From Anodontia alba (lineage: Eukaryota > Mollusca > Bivalvia > Lucinida > Lucinidae), in NCBI GenBank assembly GCA_964016985.1, contig OZ024823.1, positions 112,305,459 through 112,369,458 on the forward strand: DNA of 64,000 nucleotides, given 5' to 3'. Below, piece by piece: positions 11,239 through 24,615 of the stretch (the stretch's first letter is position 1; the number at the start of each line of letters is the position of its first letter). A program made the translations under genes and the position numbers. Under the pieces are notes generated by a model that was not told the DNA's origin, searched no databases, and worked only from the letters and a program-made list of their open reading frames with translations.

Positions 11239-11521
11239 CATTACAAAAATATGCCTATTCAAATACACTGAAAATTTTACCACCAAAAAAAGGCAATTTT
11301 TCAGATAAAAAAAAAATCTGATATTTTTCATATGTCTGCTCAAAACATAGATTGTGGGTACTCGTTAAAACCGCCTCGACGAGGCGGTTCTAACAAGTAC
11401 CCACAATCTATGTTTTTGAACAGAAATAAGAAAAATAATGTATACCCTTGTAAACCCCAGTTTTACTATATAAAAGTGGGGTTTAAGGGGGTCAAAATTA
11501 TATAGGCATGTTTTCGTGATG
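11239..11521 (+). mobile_element. Palindromic MITE, copy 4
   Basis: Complete and nearly identical to copy 3, including the CCTCGACGAGG centre and the CATTACAAAAA terminus variant. It was therefore multiplied by local tandem duplication, not by a separate insertion. Confidence 0.85.
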
Positions 11522-14359
11522 ATTTTGAACTACACATAACGATGAGTCTAACACAGCGCGCCTAAACAGGCAATGGCGAAAAAGACTAATTTATTCTGCA
11601 ACAAATCACGGGGCGGAAGCATTCTGGAGCCGTTCAGACCTCAATTCGATACTTTGCTGGCGACAGTCCTCGTTTCAAGGACGTTGGACGGTGAAACATG
11701 GTTTTTTTTTTCTCACGCCAATAACGTATGTAATGCATGTAAAAGTCAGCGTTACAGACAAAACTGTTGACGGGATTACTTTGTGTGAAGTCGGAAAGCT
11801 GGTAGAATCTGAAAGATGAAATTACATTTTCTCCGTTTTCTTTGAGTTAGAATCTAAATAGATCAGCTCTAGAACGTGATTTGTTGAGTAATAAATCACA
11901 GTTTGTCAGTCAGTTGTAAGTAGATAAATCACAAGCGCGACACATCTATTTTACATGTACAACTGATCTCCAAACTGAGATTTATTACTAAACAAATCAG
12001 TGCTATAGCTGATCTATTTCTTAATCGCATGGCCGAAAGCTGGGTTTGATACCCAGAATTGCAGAACATTACATTAACACGCCTAAGTGATCAGTACCAC
12101 GAGCCGCGTCGCGAGAAAAAGGCTCTTCAGATTTTCCGTCAAATCAACTATCAATTCGCATAACAGGCCTTTTAGCGGGACCACATGCATAATTCTTTGG
12201 CTGACATTTCCTCTTGGCCTACGCTATATGTGAGCGAACAGCGTAGGTTCTGGCGAGATTGAGCGGATGCTGTTCGCAACTGACTTAATGTCTCTTTCCC
12301 ATGGCGCAACTCACTTGTCCCTATAATATGCAGAGAAAACTGACGTATATGGGTGTGTACATCATTTTAGAAACAGAAAAGCTCTAGTCGTGAATTGCTG
12401 AATAATAAATCACAGTTTGGACGCAAGTTGTAATGTAGACCAAATCAACTTTAAACTGACCGACAAACTGTGACTTATCACTCTACAATACTCGCACAAG
12501 AGCTGTTCTATTTCGATTCTAGCACATTAAATATTAGCTAAAATGCCGTTTTCTTCAGATTCTCCAAATCTTCCGTCATTGTTCGACGAAATCCCGCTAA
12601 CTTTCTTGACTGTTACACGTGCATTTTCGTCCATTTGTAATGTATCTGATGCAAGTAAACGACGTTACACAGTCTATGCCCAGAAAACGGCAAATCTTAA
12701 AAGCGCCATGAAACGGCGGTTTTTCGAGTCACGCTCTTCCGCCCAGTGCTTTGTTGCAGAATAAAGCACAATTCATTTCCATTGTCTAGATCGGAGTGTT
12801 GGAATAGGTATACTCGTGTATTTTCTTACAACTCTTTTGTCCAAAAAGCTTAAATTTCTTGATACACTGTCGTTTTATCAGCCATTTGCTTACTATAAAT
12901 GGGTAGTAGAGGGCAAGATTGTCAACATTCTCACCGCTTTCCCCATTCTCATTTTATATACAGTGCTAATTTCATGACATAAAACAAACAGATATTGCAC
13001 AGACATGTTAAGGTATTGATATACGTTTCATTAGTTCGAATGTCGCTTTCACAGATTTCTTTAAAAAGTCGCAATATCAGAAAACATACCTTTAGACATG
13101 TACGCAGAGCGAAGATTCAGATCAAATTTGCACAGTCTGACCAGATACATTACTGGGCGCATTATCTATAGTAAAGGATGCAAAATTTCTTCATGTGAAC
13201 AAGGAACAGTCTGATCCGACTGGGCAGATGCGCAGGCTGAATTGAATGTTCCTATGGTGTTCATGTCAGGAGGTACGTTTTCTCACGTAGAGGCTCATAT
13301 CTTGTTGTCTATACGTTAGTACACCTCTTGCTGGAAAACTTTTATAATAATATATATTCAGATGTAGACAGTGAAAAACGAGTCCAAAAAATGATATATA
13401 ATACAAATACGTATCTCTTGCTGAAATAATAATAATAAAAAAAAACTTTAATGGGCCGAGCCATGCATGCAAAAACATGTCTTCGGGCTTAAGCAAACAG
13501 CGAAGGTCCAGATCAGCCTGCACACCCGCACAGTCTGATCAGGGCCTTATTGACCGCTAAAATAATCATTGGATACTACAAAATGTATTAATGGAGCGCA
13601 AAGGCCCGGATGATACTTTGCCCATGCGCATTATGATCTGAAGCTGCGCATTTTGTTCATGTTCGAAGGCAATTTTTCTGCTTGACGTGAACCATAGTAT
13701 ACAAACACGTATCTATTGCTAAAAACACTTAACATAAAAGAACTCGGTACGTTTCTGAATTGCCTCACTTCAGATCTAACATTACTTTGTCAAGTCATCT
13801 TCACAGAAACATGCTTGAAAGAAATCAGCAATATCTTTATTTCCACAACTATCCTAAATGTTTAAAGTAATCCATTGAAAGTAAATAGAAGACAAAACCT
13901 GCTGTTAAAGACTTTGTGAAAGTCTCTTGTTTAGAAAAGAAGCAACAACCAAAAAAAAAAAAAAAAAAAAATACTATTATACATGAACACAAAAGTTAAG
14001 CTAAGCACAGACAGGGAATTATTGGTACGTTGAAATGTTTATTCTGCTCACCCAGTTCAGTTTTGTTTTATTATTCATCTATTTACATGCTTATGAAACT
14101 ATTTTGTTGATATATTCATTTGCAGCATTCACATTTAACGATCGACTTTGTCCAAATAAAAGCTGTTCGGCTTTGTCCGCATATATCGTCCTTCTGTTGA
14201 TTCTGAATCCAGGGCTCTTTGGGAAAGTTTTAATGGCTCGAATAAGGCAATGAAGAAAAATTCTTCTGTGGCCGAACATTTCAGAACACAAGTTCACCAC
14301 TTCAGCGATGAAACAGTAACAGCCATCGACAGGGTAAGTCGTTTGAATGCAGGTTTTAA
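11522..14359. other. No gene seen
   Basis: Holds the foldback families at 11850-12030 and 12385-12520 and degenerate GTACGTTTTCTGACG/GACTGCGC units near 13080-13270 and 13480-13690. A 73-codon frame at 12543-12764 has no recognisable family. Confidence 0.45.
11850..12030. repeat. Foldback 'AATAAATCACAGTTTG' family
   Basis: An imperfect inverted repeat: GTGATTTGTTGAGTAATAAA with TCACAGTTTGTCAGTCAGTT against AACTGATCTCCAAACTGAG and ATTTATTACTAAACAAATCA. Relatives are at about 7120-7265 and 12385-12520. Confidence 0.55.
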
Positions 14360-14810
<451 letters not shown>

Positions 14811-14975
14811 AAAATAATTATCTGTGGCAATAGCGACCTTAACGACACAATGTCCATAACAGGAGATATTGGCCTTGCCTTAATTCCACTTTTCTTTCTT
14901 TTTTTTTTCACTCTCCAAAAATGTGTATTGCTCCGATTCCTTGCTTTAAGATTTTTTTTTTTCAAAAGCCGAACT

Positions 14976-15254
14976 CATCACGAAAACATGCCTATATAAT
15001 TTTGACCCCCCTTAAACCCCACTTTTATATAGTAAAACTGGGGTTTACAGGGGTATGCATTATTTTTCTTATTTTCGCTCAAAAACATAGATTGTGGGTA
15101 CTCGTTAGAACCGCCTCGCTGAGGCGGTTCTAACGAGTACCACAATCTATGTTTTGAGGAGACATATAAAAAATATCAGAACTTTTATCTGAAAATTTTC
15201 TCTTTTTTTGTGATAAAATTTTCAGTATATTTGAATAGGCGTGTTTTCGTAATG
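14976..15254 (-). mobile_element. Palindromic MITE, copy 5
   Basis: Complete, starting CATCACGAAAACATGCC and ending GTGTTTTCGTAATG. The centre is CCTCGCTGAGG. Confidence 0.85.
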
Positions 15255-17485
15255 TAATGTTTTAAATATGCTGACGTCGAAAATTACATTTTTAAATTAG
15301 ATTGTTTTCCTGAATTTCATAGATGTCACAGATGTACATCATCTGCCTTAATGATCTCTTATCAGACACACATTATATGATTAATCTCGTTATTATTTTT
15401 ACGGATTTAAAAGAAGTAATGACATAGAATTTTCCTTTTCTTTTCTTTTTTATTTTTTTGGGGTGTGGTTTATCGCCGCCAGATTTACTATACTGCATTT
15501 CAACGTTCAGTTAAAAACTACCTACCTTATAACTACCTAAAATCGCTTCCAAAATAGTTCGCCGCTAACGCTGATAACGCTAAATTATGGAAGCAGAGGT
15601 AGTGCAGCTACATGTATGTTGGGATAGGAACAACCAAAATGACATTGAATGAAAATGGGCATTTATTTAAATGCCAGAAATAATACTAAAACATCAAGTT
15701 AGATACATAGGCACATGAATACTTGAAGCCGTAAAATTTGCACCTGTACACCTGCAACTGCAATTTAAGGGAAATTGCAGGGGGCGCGCTTAGACTAATC
15801 TGAATATCAAGGATGTTCAGATTTTCCCAAGGTGGCGGTGTATTTGCCCAGATTGGTATAGTTTACTGTAATTTTGTATACCTTTATTAGTTGCAAGTTA
15901 ACAAAGTGGTTGGAAGAGGTGCAGTTGCAGTTGTGCCATGGAAGAGTTGCGATTTGCAAATGGAACAAAGATTTGCAAAGAGTTGCGATTTGCAAAACTT
16001 GACAAAAAAGTTAAAATTGTTCCACATCAATAAACATAATGGCCACCAGAGCTAAAAATAGAAAAAACAAATGACAGCTCCTCCTATATCATTTGGCCAG
16101 TTTGAATCAAACTTGACGGTCATGTTGCCTTTGTATCTCACCACCAAATAGTTAAAAATGTTCCGCATCAATATACAAGATGGCCGACAGAGCTATAAAT
16201 AGAAAAAATCCTTAAGCCAATCGTACTCTAGTCGCAACTAAGTCCGACGTACGCCCGCTTTATGTACTCTGATTTTAAGACAGGCGTACGCTGGTTTTAG
16301 TTGCGCCTACGTTCGTAGCCTACTCCGGCGCAAACTACGCCTTTATGCACTCGGTCCCAGAGTCTTTGCTGGTCACACTGGTCTTATTGTAGGTTTTGAC
16401 GTGTGCTGGCTCATTAATTGTAAATGTATAGATATATCTGTAAGTAACCTGTACAATAGCAACATAATCACCATAAAGGTCTTTGTCTGGAGCTAACCCG
16501 TCTGGCCCAGAAGCACAGCTGTTTTTTTGTGTTGTGAGTGTGATCATTCCTCTCAAGGGTCATCTCTTTCTAAAAAGAATGTATTTCTCTTTACTACAGC
16601 ATGTTTTAGTACGTCTCCCCGTAAAAAGTCGCCCCGTACTTCACTATAGTGTAGTTTATATTGTCTGGTCTTTTGTGATCATTATGTCTATTCCTTGGTT
16701 TTTTGAAACTTGGCCTAATTTGCCGAAACTAGCTAGTCTGGCAAAAAAATGACACTTTAGCCGGTTTTTAGTTTTGTGAGTGTATTAATTGCTTTCAGGG
16801 ATCATTCAGTTTAGAATCTATTTGTATTGAGAGCAATATTTTAACTTACGGTGACTTTGGTGCTAGTAACATCACAAATCGATTTAACATCTCCTCGTCC
16901 TCATCACCCATTGTAGTTGGCATTACCGTTCTAAGGTGGTGGGTTGTTCGTCCTTTGTGAGGCCTCGTGACAGCTCACTTCTAGGATTTTTGTGTATTTT
17001 GTCCTGCTTGTTATCTTGTTGTCGGGCCTGTTGGATCATATCTGGGCAAGAGGCAGCCGATTATTTTGTTTTTCGCTTATTTGTAGCGTGTATGCTGTCC
17101 GTCATACTTTGTTTAGTCTTTCTCTAAGTGTCACAGGTAGGCAATGTTCTTGATTGTGACATTTCATGGGAAACTTCATTACTGTTTTGCTACAGAAAAG
17201 TCAACTCGGAGAAATATTGGTTCAAGAAAAGAAAAGTGATCTATCCTGAATATGAACAAATATTTATTATAAAGGAATCGAACATAATAAAAATTAAACT
17301 TTATTATTCTTAACCTTAACTTTACAGTGCTAATCACAACTACATCAGACGACATTTATAGTCTTTTCCGAGAAAATAAAGCTCGAGTCTCAATAAAACC
17401 GTTCTGTTATGTGTTTGTTGTTTCAAAGGGCATTCTTCATAGCAATTATATGACAGGTTTTTATTATTATTATTTTTTTTTTTTT
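15255..17485. other. No gene recognised; imperfect tandem repeats
   Basis: A unit with GTTCCACATCAATA, ATGGCC and AGAGCTAAAAATAGAAAAAA is repeated at about 16020 and 16158. A minus-strand frame at 16335-16556 (SGPDGLAPDKDLYGDYVAIV) has protein-like composition but no supporting splice pair. Confidence 0.4.
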
Positions 17486-17764
17486 CATTACGAAAACACC
17501 CCTATTCAAATATATAGAAAATTTCACCTCCCAAAAATTGAAAATTTTCAGATAAAAACGCTGATATTTTTCATATTTCTGCTCAAAACATAGATTGTGG
17601 GTACTCGTTAGAACCGCCTCGGCGAGGCGGTTCTAACGAGTACCCATAATCTATGTTTTTGAGCAGAAATAAGAAAAATAATATATACCCCTGTAAACCC
17701 CAGTTTTACACTATAAAAGTGGGGTTTAAGGGGGTCAAAATTATATAGGTATGTTTTCGTGATG
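17486..17764 (+). mobile_element. Palindromic MITE, copy 6
   Basis: Complete with a CCTCGGCGAGG centre. It is flanked by a duplicated 70-bp segment (17399-17470 and 17765-17835) that leads into the truncated copy 7. Confidence 0.8.
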
Positions 17765-17887
17765 CGTTCTGTTATGTGTTTGTTGTTTCAAAGGGCATTC
17801 TTCATAGCAATTATATGACAGGTTTTTATTATTATTATTATTATTTTTTTATTTTATTTTTATTTTCCTTGGGATTATTGAGACCAG

Positions 17888-18033
17888 TCGGCGAGGCGGT
17901 TCTAACGAGTACCCACAATCTATGTTTTTGAGCAGAAATAAGAAAAATAATATATACCCCTGTAAACCCCAGTTTTACTATATAAAAGTGGGGTTTAAGG
18001 GGGTCAAAATTATATAGGGGTGTTTTCGTGATG
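17888..18033 (+). mobile_element. Palindromic MITE, copy 7 (right half only)
   Basis: It starts exactly at the hairpin centre (TCGGCGAGGCGG) and runs to the terminus GTGTTTTCGTGATG. It is the right half of copy 6 repeated, so a local duplication broke at the hairpin tip. Confidence 0.8.
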
Positions 18034-18177
18034 AAGATGCTCAATTAAACCGATACTCTGCTTTTCGTTCTTTTATATGGTCTTTGTTCAAATGGCAACC
18101 TTTATACATTTTATTTAACTTCACTCCAGCTGTGTTAAGTGCATTGTGGTGGCAATAAAAAGTATCCCCATACTTGT

Positions 18178-18468
18178 TGTTGTTGTGCGGATTTTTAACG
18201 CTACCAGGCACCCGAGGCACATAGAGGCAGCGGCGATTGTAATGTACATGTATTTGTACAGCCTTGCTTTCATGAATCACCCATGCACACTTGGTGCCGC
18301 TATCTGTCACCAAGCGCCGCCCTGTCCACTTTATACTCAACCCAGGGCACGTCGAGTATGAGCTAAGCGAACTAATGGTCTGAAAATTGTTTTGACCCGA
18401 GCGGGATTCGAACCCACGATATCCCGCTTGAAAGTTAAGTGCGCTAACAACTAGGCCACCCAGCCCAC
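18178..18468 (-). mobile_element. tRNA-derived SINE with target-site duplication
   Basis: On the minus strand the head reads GGGCTGGGTGGCCTAGTTGT (A box) and then GTGGGTTCGAATCCCGC (B box). It ends in a (CAA)n tail at about 18178. The direct repeat TCCCCATACTT flanks it at 18166-18176 and about 18469-18479. The head would not fold as a functional tRNA gene with this long body, so it is a SINE. Confidence 0.75.
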
Positions 18469-18867
18469 TCCCCATACTTCCCCATAGTTCATTGTTTTAT
18501 TTACCTTGGGACTGGTTTCTTGTTTTGCTTAAGGCGGTGCTGGGGGACATATGCAACCCTGCAAACTACAATGCTGTCATACATGTATGAAGAATCTCAG
18601 TTAAAGCGAGATTCCGATTTTCGTTCATTTATGTGTTTTTTGTTTCTAAGGGCAACCTTTATAGGTTTTGAAATTGCAAGTCTTATTTGCTTTGAATAAT
18701 TATAATTACAAATAAAATGTCGTCTACTGCACTTTTGCTTAGCCCCAAAAGTTTAATAATGCTGTTGCCTACGCATCTGAATCTGATTATGATTTGAAAC
18801 CATACTAAGGTGCTTCAATTTAGGCAGAAAAGTACCATCGTCGAGCACGTATTAATAACTGAATGAG

Positions 18868-18869
<2 letters not shown>

Positions 18870-18958
<89 letters not shown>
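18870..18958. repeat. (CT)n microsatellite
   Basis: About 44 CT units with one TTT interruption. Confidence 0.9.
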
Positions 18959-18961
<3 letters not shown>

Positions 18962-19096
18962 TAGATTATGAATCTAAAACATATTGAAGCCTGTGGAGAA
19001 GAAAATATACTTATCGTCTCCCATTTTTTACATCTGTTTGCCAGACAAGTCTATCTACAGCCGAACGACAATGGCTCGAACAAGTTTGGGACCACT

Positions 19097-19142
<46 letters not shown>

Positions 19143-19448
19143 CTAGACATGGGTATTTCGAGCCACTGATGATTAACCATAGAGCCAGGTCATTAGGCAA
19201 ATGGGGATAATTTAGAAATATCTTTTCGATCTTCTAAAAAATAAGGGTATGTTGAGTGTACATGTAATAAGAATTGCGTCATCATCGCCTCAATGGAGTG
19301 GTTCTAATGAGTAAACATATAATAAATTTTCATTATAAAATAAGAAAATTTCCCTAAAATTTCCCTTATTATTATTATTATTATTATTATTTCTTTTTTT
19401 TTTTTTTTTTTTAACTGTCGGAAGAATTTAATAGGGACTCAAAAACAA

Positions 19449-19640
19449 CATTACGAAAACATGCCTATAGAATTTTGACACCCTTAAAGATGACTTTTAT
19501 ATAGTAAACTGGGGCTTACAGGGGTATACATTATTTATCTTATTTCTGCTCAATGAAAATATCAGAATTTTTTTATCTGAAAATTTTCATTTTTAGTTGT
19601 ACAATTTGCAGTATATTTGAATAGGCATATTTTCGTAATG
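19449..19640 (-). mobile_element. Palindromic MITE, copy 8 (hairpin deleted)
   Basis: Both termini are present (CATTACGAAAACATGCC, complement at 19640), but the whole central hairpin is gone: CTGCTCAATGAAAATATCAG spans the deletion. It is also more diverged than the others. Confidence 0.75.
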
Positions 19641-19816
19641 AAGTTCGAATCAGCCCAGGTAATGGAGCCATCGATGTTCGGAGTCATTGAAGTTTTATTG
19701 TAATGATGAGAAATTAAGTTGTTGGCGAGCATTTGTAGAATTCGTATTCAAAACGTACGCTTACATCAATATACATACTATCTATTTGTAAAAACAGCGT
19801 ACCGTATTGTTCAAAT

Positions 19817-20135
19817 CATTACTAAAACATGCCTGTTAAAATATACTGAAAATTTTACCACGAAAAAAAAAAATGAAAATTTTCATGAAAATTTTACCAC
19901 GAAAACAAAATGAAAATTTTCAGATACAACATTCTTATATTTTTCATATTTCTGCTCAAAACATGGATTGTGGTACCCGTTAGAACCGCCTCGATGAGGC
20001 GGTTCTAATGAGTACCCACAATCTATGTTTTTGAGAGAAATAAGAAAAATAATATATACCCCTGTAAACCCCAGTTTTACTATACAAAAGTCGGGTTTAA
20101 GGGGGTCAAAATTGTATAGGCATGTTTTCGTGATG
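19817..20135 (+). mobile_element. Palindromic MITE, copy 9
   Basis: Full-length, with a short internal duplication of GAAAATTTTACCACGAAAA near 19845-19905. The centre is CCTCGATGAGG. Confidence 0.8.
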
Positions 20136-20624
20136 TATATAAAATCAATTTCATGAATTTAAGTCCATCATTAAAGTTTTACTTCTTTTACTGTATTTAG
20201 TAGCAAATAAAATGAAAGTACAAATGATATAAATATAGGGATACCCTATAAAGGCCGTAATCACAAGGCAGCAAATAAAGTTTGAATGACAAAGACATCA
20301 CAAAGCATTAACGAAAACTGTATGAACCACCGAAGAAGAACTGCAACAGAAATACTGCACTGAAACGGAAAACAGTAAACAATGTAGAGGGAGGGGTGTG
20401 TGTGTGTGTGTGTGTGTGCGTGGGGGTGCTTTAAAGTATTAAATACAAAGTGTTCATTTTTGACCTAATCGCAGTTGTCACCGTACATCACACATTAGAC
20501 TCTTTCGCTATATGTTTAGCTAGTGATGTAACATGCAATTTAACGATTTTTTGTAAATAAATTTAAAATAGCTGGAACGGCTAAGATTTCGCAGAAATTT
20601 GATCTGCTTAAATGTGATAATATA

Positions 20625-22080
20625 CTGAAATGAAAAAGAAACGCATGACTAAATTTATTTAAGTATATTTTATGAAGAGTAGTGTTTTAATTAAAACTGT
20701 TGACTTCATTTCATTTCAAATTCATTTTTAAAGAAATTCTCAAAATAAAATTTCAATATCACATAATGCGAAATCAAAGCACAATGTTAAATTGTTCCAG
20801 GGTATGATGTGTCGAAATCAAAATTACAGTTAAAAGTCAGTATCGTGTATCCCCACCATTTGCGCACGTTGCTTCACGTATCCTGTTAGCCATGGAGTTG
20901 ACAAGGGAGTTGATCTTTTTTCAGAGGCATAAGGTTCCACTCCTGCTGTAAAGCAGCCGTCAGTTTCTGGACGTTATTGGGAACGCAACGTCGTGACCGA
21001 ACCCGTCTGTCAAGTTCATCCCACAGGTGTTCTATGGGGAAAGGTCAGGGCTGTAAGGTGGCCAATCAAGCAGAATCACGTTGTTCTGGGCTAAGAAGTC
21101 GCGGCAAACTCGAGCGACATGCGGCCTGTCATTAACTTATTGAAATGTCAGATTATGCTGCTGCACAAACGGAACCACGCACCGACGGAGAGGCATTTTG
21201 AGTCCATGGGCAATGCCGCACCACAGCATTACCGAGCCGCCACCAAATCGTTCAGTTTCCATGAAGCATGCGTTCGCCCCGACGTCGTCGATAAACGCGT
21301 TTACGTCCGTCAGCGCGGTAAAAGGTGAAACGCGACTCGTCACTAAACAGGACGTCTCCATAGGTGCACAGGAAACTGACGAAGGTTGTGTCGTCGCAAC
21401 CAGTTCATCCTGTTCTGCTGACATCTTCCCAACGTTACATGTTGTCCAACGCAAGATCGTCTAGCGTACAAGCCTACTTCCTTCAAACGGTTTCGCACAG
21501 TTTTGGGATGAATCCTGCTTTTATGACGTTCTGGCGTGTTTGCTGCTGTTGCAACCGCCGTTCTGAACCGGTCACGCAGATGTGCCAAACGTATCGCACG
21601 ATCTTGACATCTGGCTGTTCACGGGGACGTCCACTATGAGGTCTGTCTACTAACAACCCCGTCGTACGTAAACGTTGCCGAAGTCGGCTGACGGTTGACT
21701 GGGCAACACCAAGCTGCCTAGCGACCAGTGATTGTGAGAAATATTGCATTAACAAGTAAACTGCATGTCCTCTGTCTCTTTCGGGTAGCTGTGGCATTTC
21801 ACGACGTTACGTAGCCAAACAAATGTTAATGGAATGGAACCAAACGACGTAAAGGATCTGTCCGATATGATTATACTCTGTGTAAAGTCCGCGGCTCGCG
21901 AATTGCATGTGCAGACGGTGAAAAGTGCTAACCAATGACCATGTGCAAAACTGTGACGGTTTAGTGAGTTCGACATATTGTTACAATTTGTGTACACGAT
22001 ATTATAATTTTAATTTATTTGTTATTGGTAGTTAAAAAAATATGCAAAATTAAAACCTATGCGTTTCTTTTTCCTCTCAG
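20625..22080 (-). mobile_element. Tc1-type DNA transposon, degenerate
   Basis: Ends CTGAAATGAAAAAGAAACGC and the complement of CTGAGAGGAAAAAGAAACGC form inverted repeats bounded by TA on both sides. The length of 1456 bp is normal for Tc1 elements. It contains a minus-strand transposase broken by frameshifts (separate entry). Confidence 0.85.
20845..21797 (-). pseudogene. Tc1-like transposase (DD34E), frameshifted
   Basis: The N-terminus at 21797 starts MPQLPERDRG and gives the paired-type helix-turn-helix (QSLVARQLGVAQSTVSRLRQ, then GLLVDRPHSGRPR), the DNA-binding part. The reading frame then shifts near 21590-21480 (SRIHPKTVRNRLKEVGLYAR) and again by 21350, where the first catalytic Asp appears in VLFSDESRF. 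RFGGGSVMLWCGI follows near 21230. The DWPPYSPDLSP block near 21055 shifts frame into IEHLWDELDRR, which holds the catalytic Glu. At least three frameshifts mean the copy cannot move itself. Family assignment is firm from these blocks. Confidence 0.85.
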
Positions 22081-24115
22081 TAAAGTATTTATATCTGAAG
22101 CCACAGACTGTCGTTTACGTACTTGGTTTGGTTTAAACAACATTTATTGATTTCCAATAAAGTATATACATAGAACATAATTCATACAAGGATATACAGG
22201 ATTTGACGCGAAACGCTTATATGAAAGTCATCTCCTATATCGCGCAAGTGTTTAAAACAATGTAATCCCCTGACGTGCTTTCTGCTGACCGTTCCAATAC
22301 GTTTATTTCTGTTACAAGTCCTCTACTTTTGTTTCAGCAGTGACTATCAATTCCTTGTTTGAGTTTTCAAAGCGAAATGTCACATCCTATGATTATTCGT
22401 TATCCCAAATTCTACACTTTACGGTCTTGTCCAGAAACTATTTCATTTCGTCTTGTTAATACCTATTTCAGAGTTTGTCGTTAATTATATGGATCAATTA
22501 TGGATCAATTATTCAGATGGAAACAAATTATGCACACCTTGTTGCTGATTTGTTATCAACTCTTTCAGCCCTATAGTCCAAAACAGATACCTTTGCAAAC
22601 TGTGTAGATCCAGATGAGGCGGCTCACAAAAAAAGAAAAATGAATGACCCTTTTAGAGAGCAAAGAACATACTTACAAAACCAAACCAAAAACAACTGAA
22701 ATTTTATTTCAACTTCAAGATCAATAGGTCATTTGGGCCGCGTCAAGTGAAAAGGTACCTTCGAGCATGCGCAAAATGTGCAGGTTCTCAATATCATGTG
22801 CATGAGTCTCATCCAGGTATTCAATGATTCTATGTGCGGACAGCGAAGGCCTTGATCAGACTGCGCAGGCTGACCTGGGCATTCACTGTCCTGATATGCC
22901 TGACAGCTCAGGTGGGGCGGCCCATTTATAAATTATCAATAACGCCTGTTTGAACGAATCCTGGTGTTCCTTAGGTGGCTAGTATTTTCTGTTTCAATAT
23001 ACCTGCTTGATAAGTCCAAAGAACGAGGAATTTGTAACAAAACTATCAGCACAATTTAAATATGGTAAGCTATTCTAAGGTACTCGCACAAACAATTTAC
23101 AACAATTACAGCGGTCTCAAAATAATTCGAAAAAGGACTGTAATTTTACATGATAAGCAACGTAATGAAACGTACCTTCTGATATAACAAAGACTCAAAT
23201 CAGCTTGCACACCCGCAGAATCTGATCAGCGTCTTCGTTGTCAGCACGAAGAAACTTTGCATCCTAGGGTATCAAACATGCACCCAGTGAAGATTCAGAG
23301 CAGACTGCGCGAATACGTTTTCTGACGTTGAGACTCATGTTTTAGAAAATGTACAAGTAATATGCATTATATATTTGCTGGCGTATTTTCTGTGGCAAGT
23401 GCGATAGAGTATTGTTCATTCCAGCTGACAAAGAGAAAGTATGATTCTGTATGATTCTACATGCACATGTGTACGACACTCTGCTATCACGAAAACATGC
23501 CTATAAAATTTTGACCCCCTTAAACCCCACTTTTATATAGTAAAACTGGGGTTTACAGGGGTATGGATTATTTTTCATTTCTGCTCAAAGCATAAATTGT
23601 GGGTACCCACAATCTATGTTTTGAGCAGAAGTATAAAAAATATCAGGATTTTTTATCTGAAAATTTTCATTTTTTGGTATTAAAATTTTCAGTATATTTG
23701 AATAGGCATGTTTTCGTAATGAAATGTTCATGTTTACATAACCAAACTGTCCATCGTACCTCTTCTCAGGCAGCTTCAAATTGTGCATAAGTAGCAAAGG
23801 CTGCGGACATTGTAGATTGTGTATGTACATTTTGAGTATCAAAATTAAGGTGAACAAATATATCTGAAATAGTCTTGTCGCTATTTTGCAGAGGGAGATA
23901 GCTTTGCAAGCAAGGAACTGCCGCCATAGTTTTTAACTTTTTCTCTCAGAGGGGACATTCTTTTAAGCATAGCTGTAAGATGATGGATACATCTGAAAAT
24001 TTTATAGCCACTTTTCAAAGGGAGACAAATTTCATACGGCAATTTGCTTCTCTGTTAAGCTGGAGCAATTTGTTTTTATTTAAGCCATTTTTGCCTAGTG
24101 TATAAAAGGGGCATT
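22081..24115. other. No gene seen
   Basis: Only fragments of the GACTGCGC foldbacks and palindromic MITE copy 10. Confidence 0.45.
23485..23721 (-). mobile_element. Palindromic MITE, copy 10 (hairpin tip deleted)
   Basis: The stem base is kept, but the tip collapsed to TTGTGGGTACCCACAATC, a shorter perfect palindrome lacking the CGTTAGAACCGCC part. Confidence 0.8.
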
Positions 24116-24185
24116 AGAAAAAATATAGACCCAGATCAGACGCCGCAGAGCGCGGCGTTTGATCAAGGTCTACAGTGTTTGCATT
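24115..24185. repeat. GTAGACCC/AGACGCCGC foldback, representative copy
   Basis: AGACCCAGATCAGACGCCGC and its complement form a short hairpin ending in an AGTGTTTGC-type terminus. Similar 60-75 bp units or halves occur at about 2770-2830, 4085-4150, 13490-13560, 22835-22915, 26400-26475, 31350-31445, 43620-43690, 44580-44645, 45040-45115, 45590-45655 and 63880-63945. Confidence 0.6.
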
Positions 24186-24615
24186 AAATACGTTTTTTTT
24201 TTTTAAATTTAGTAATAATAAAAACGAACCAGGCACCCCTTCTGTTGAAAAAGGACGAAGAGTTTGGGTAGCGACTCCACTCGGCATAAATGGGTTAATA
24301 GTAACCTACAATGAGAAGGAACCTTAATGTTTCCCATTTGAGACTTAATTGTATTGAAGGTGTATTTCTCCTTTTAGAACTGTACAAAGCCAAATTATTG
24401 CATGTGGAATAGACATGCTATTATAAAGATTGCATGTATGCGCAGTTTTGTCAGAGCGCGCGAAGTTCCCCGAAAATCCCCGAAGAATTGTTTCGTCGTA
24501 AAATGGCTCCATCTGCCTACATTGGGTGTACACTAGTTTTCCTGAAAGAGAAGTTAAAGGCATCATTGATTGATTTTCCATCTTAAGGGCTTGATATACT
24601 GCTCTTCATCATGAA

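Larger units (their letters stand above)
10573..11521. repeat. 473-bp tandem duplication carrying a MITE
   Basis: Bases from GAAATTTGGTATGCAG at about 10574 recur from about 11047, with the same spacer (CCAGTCCCCACCGCCC at both) and MITE. The period is 473 bp over two copies. The spacer has no recognisable coding content. Confidence 0.8.

Noticed and set aside
18146..18361. 71-codon plus-strand frame and the overlapping 144-codon minus frame at 18041-18475
   Set aside because: Both are shadows of the SINE (the minus frame reads GLVVSALNFQAGYRGFESRS, the usual translation of such heads).
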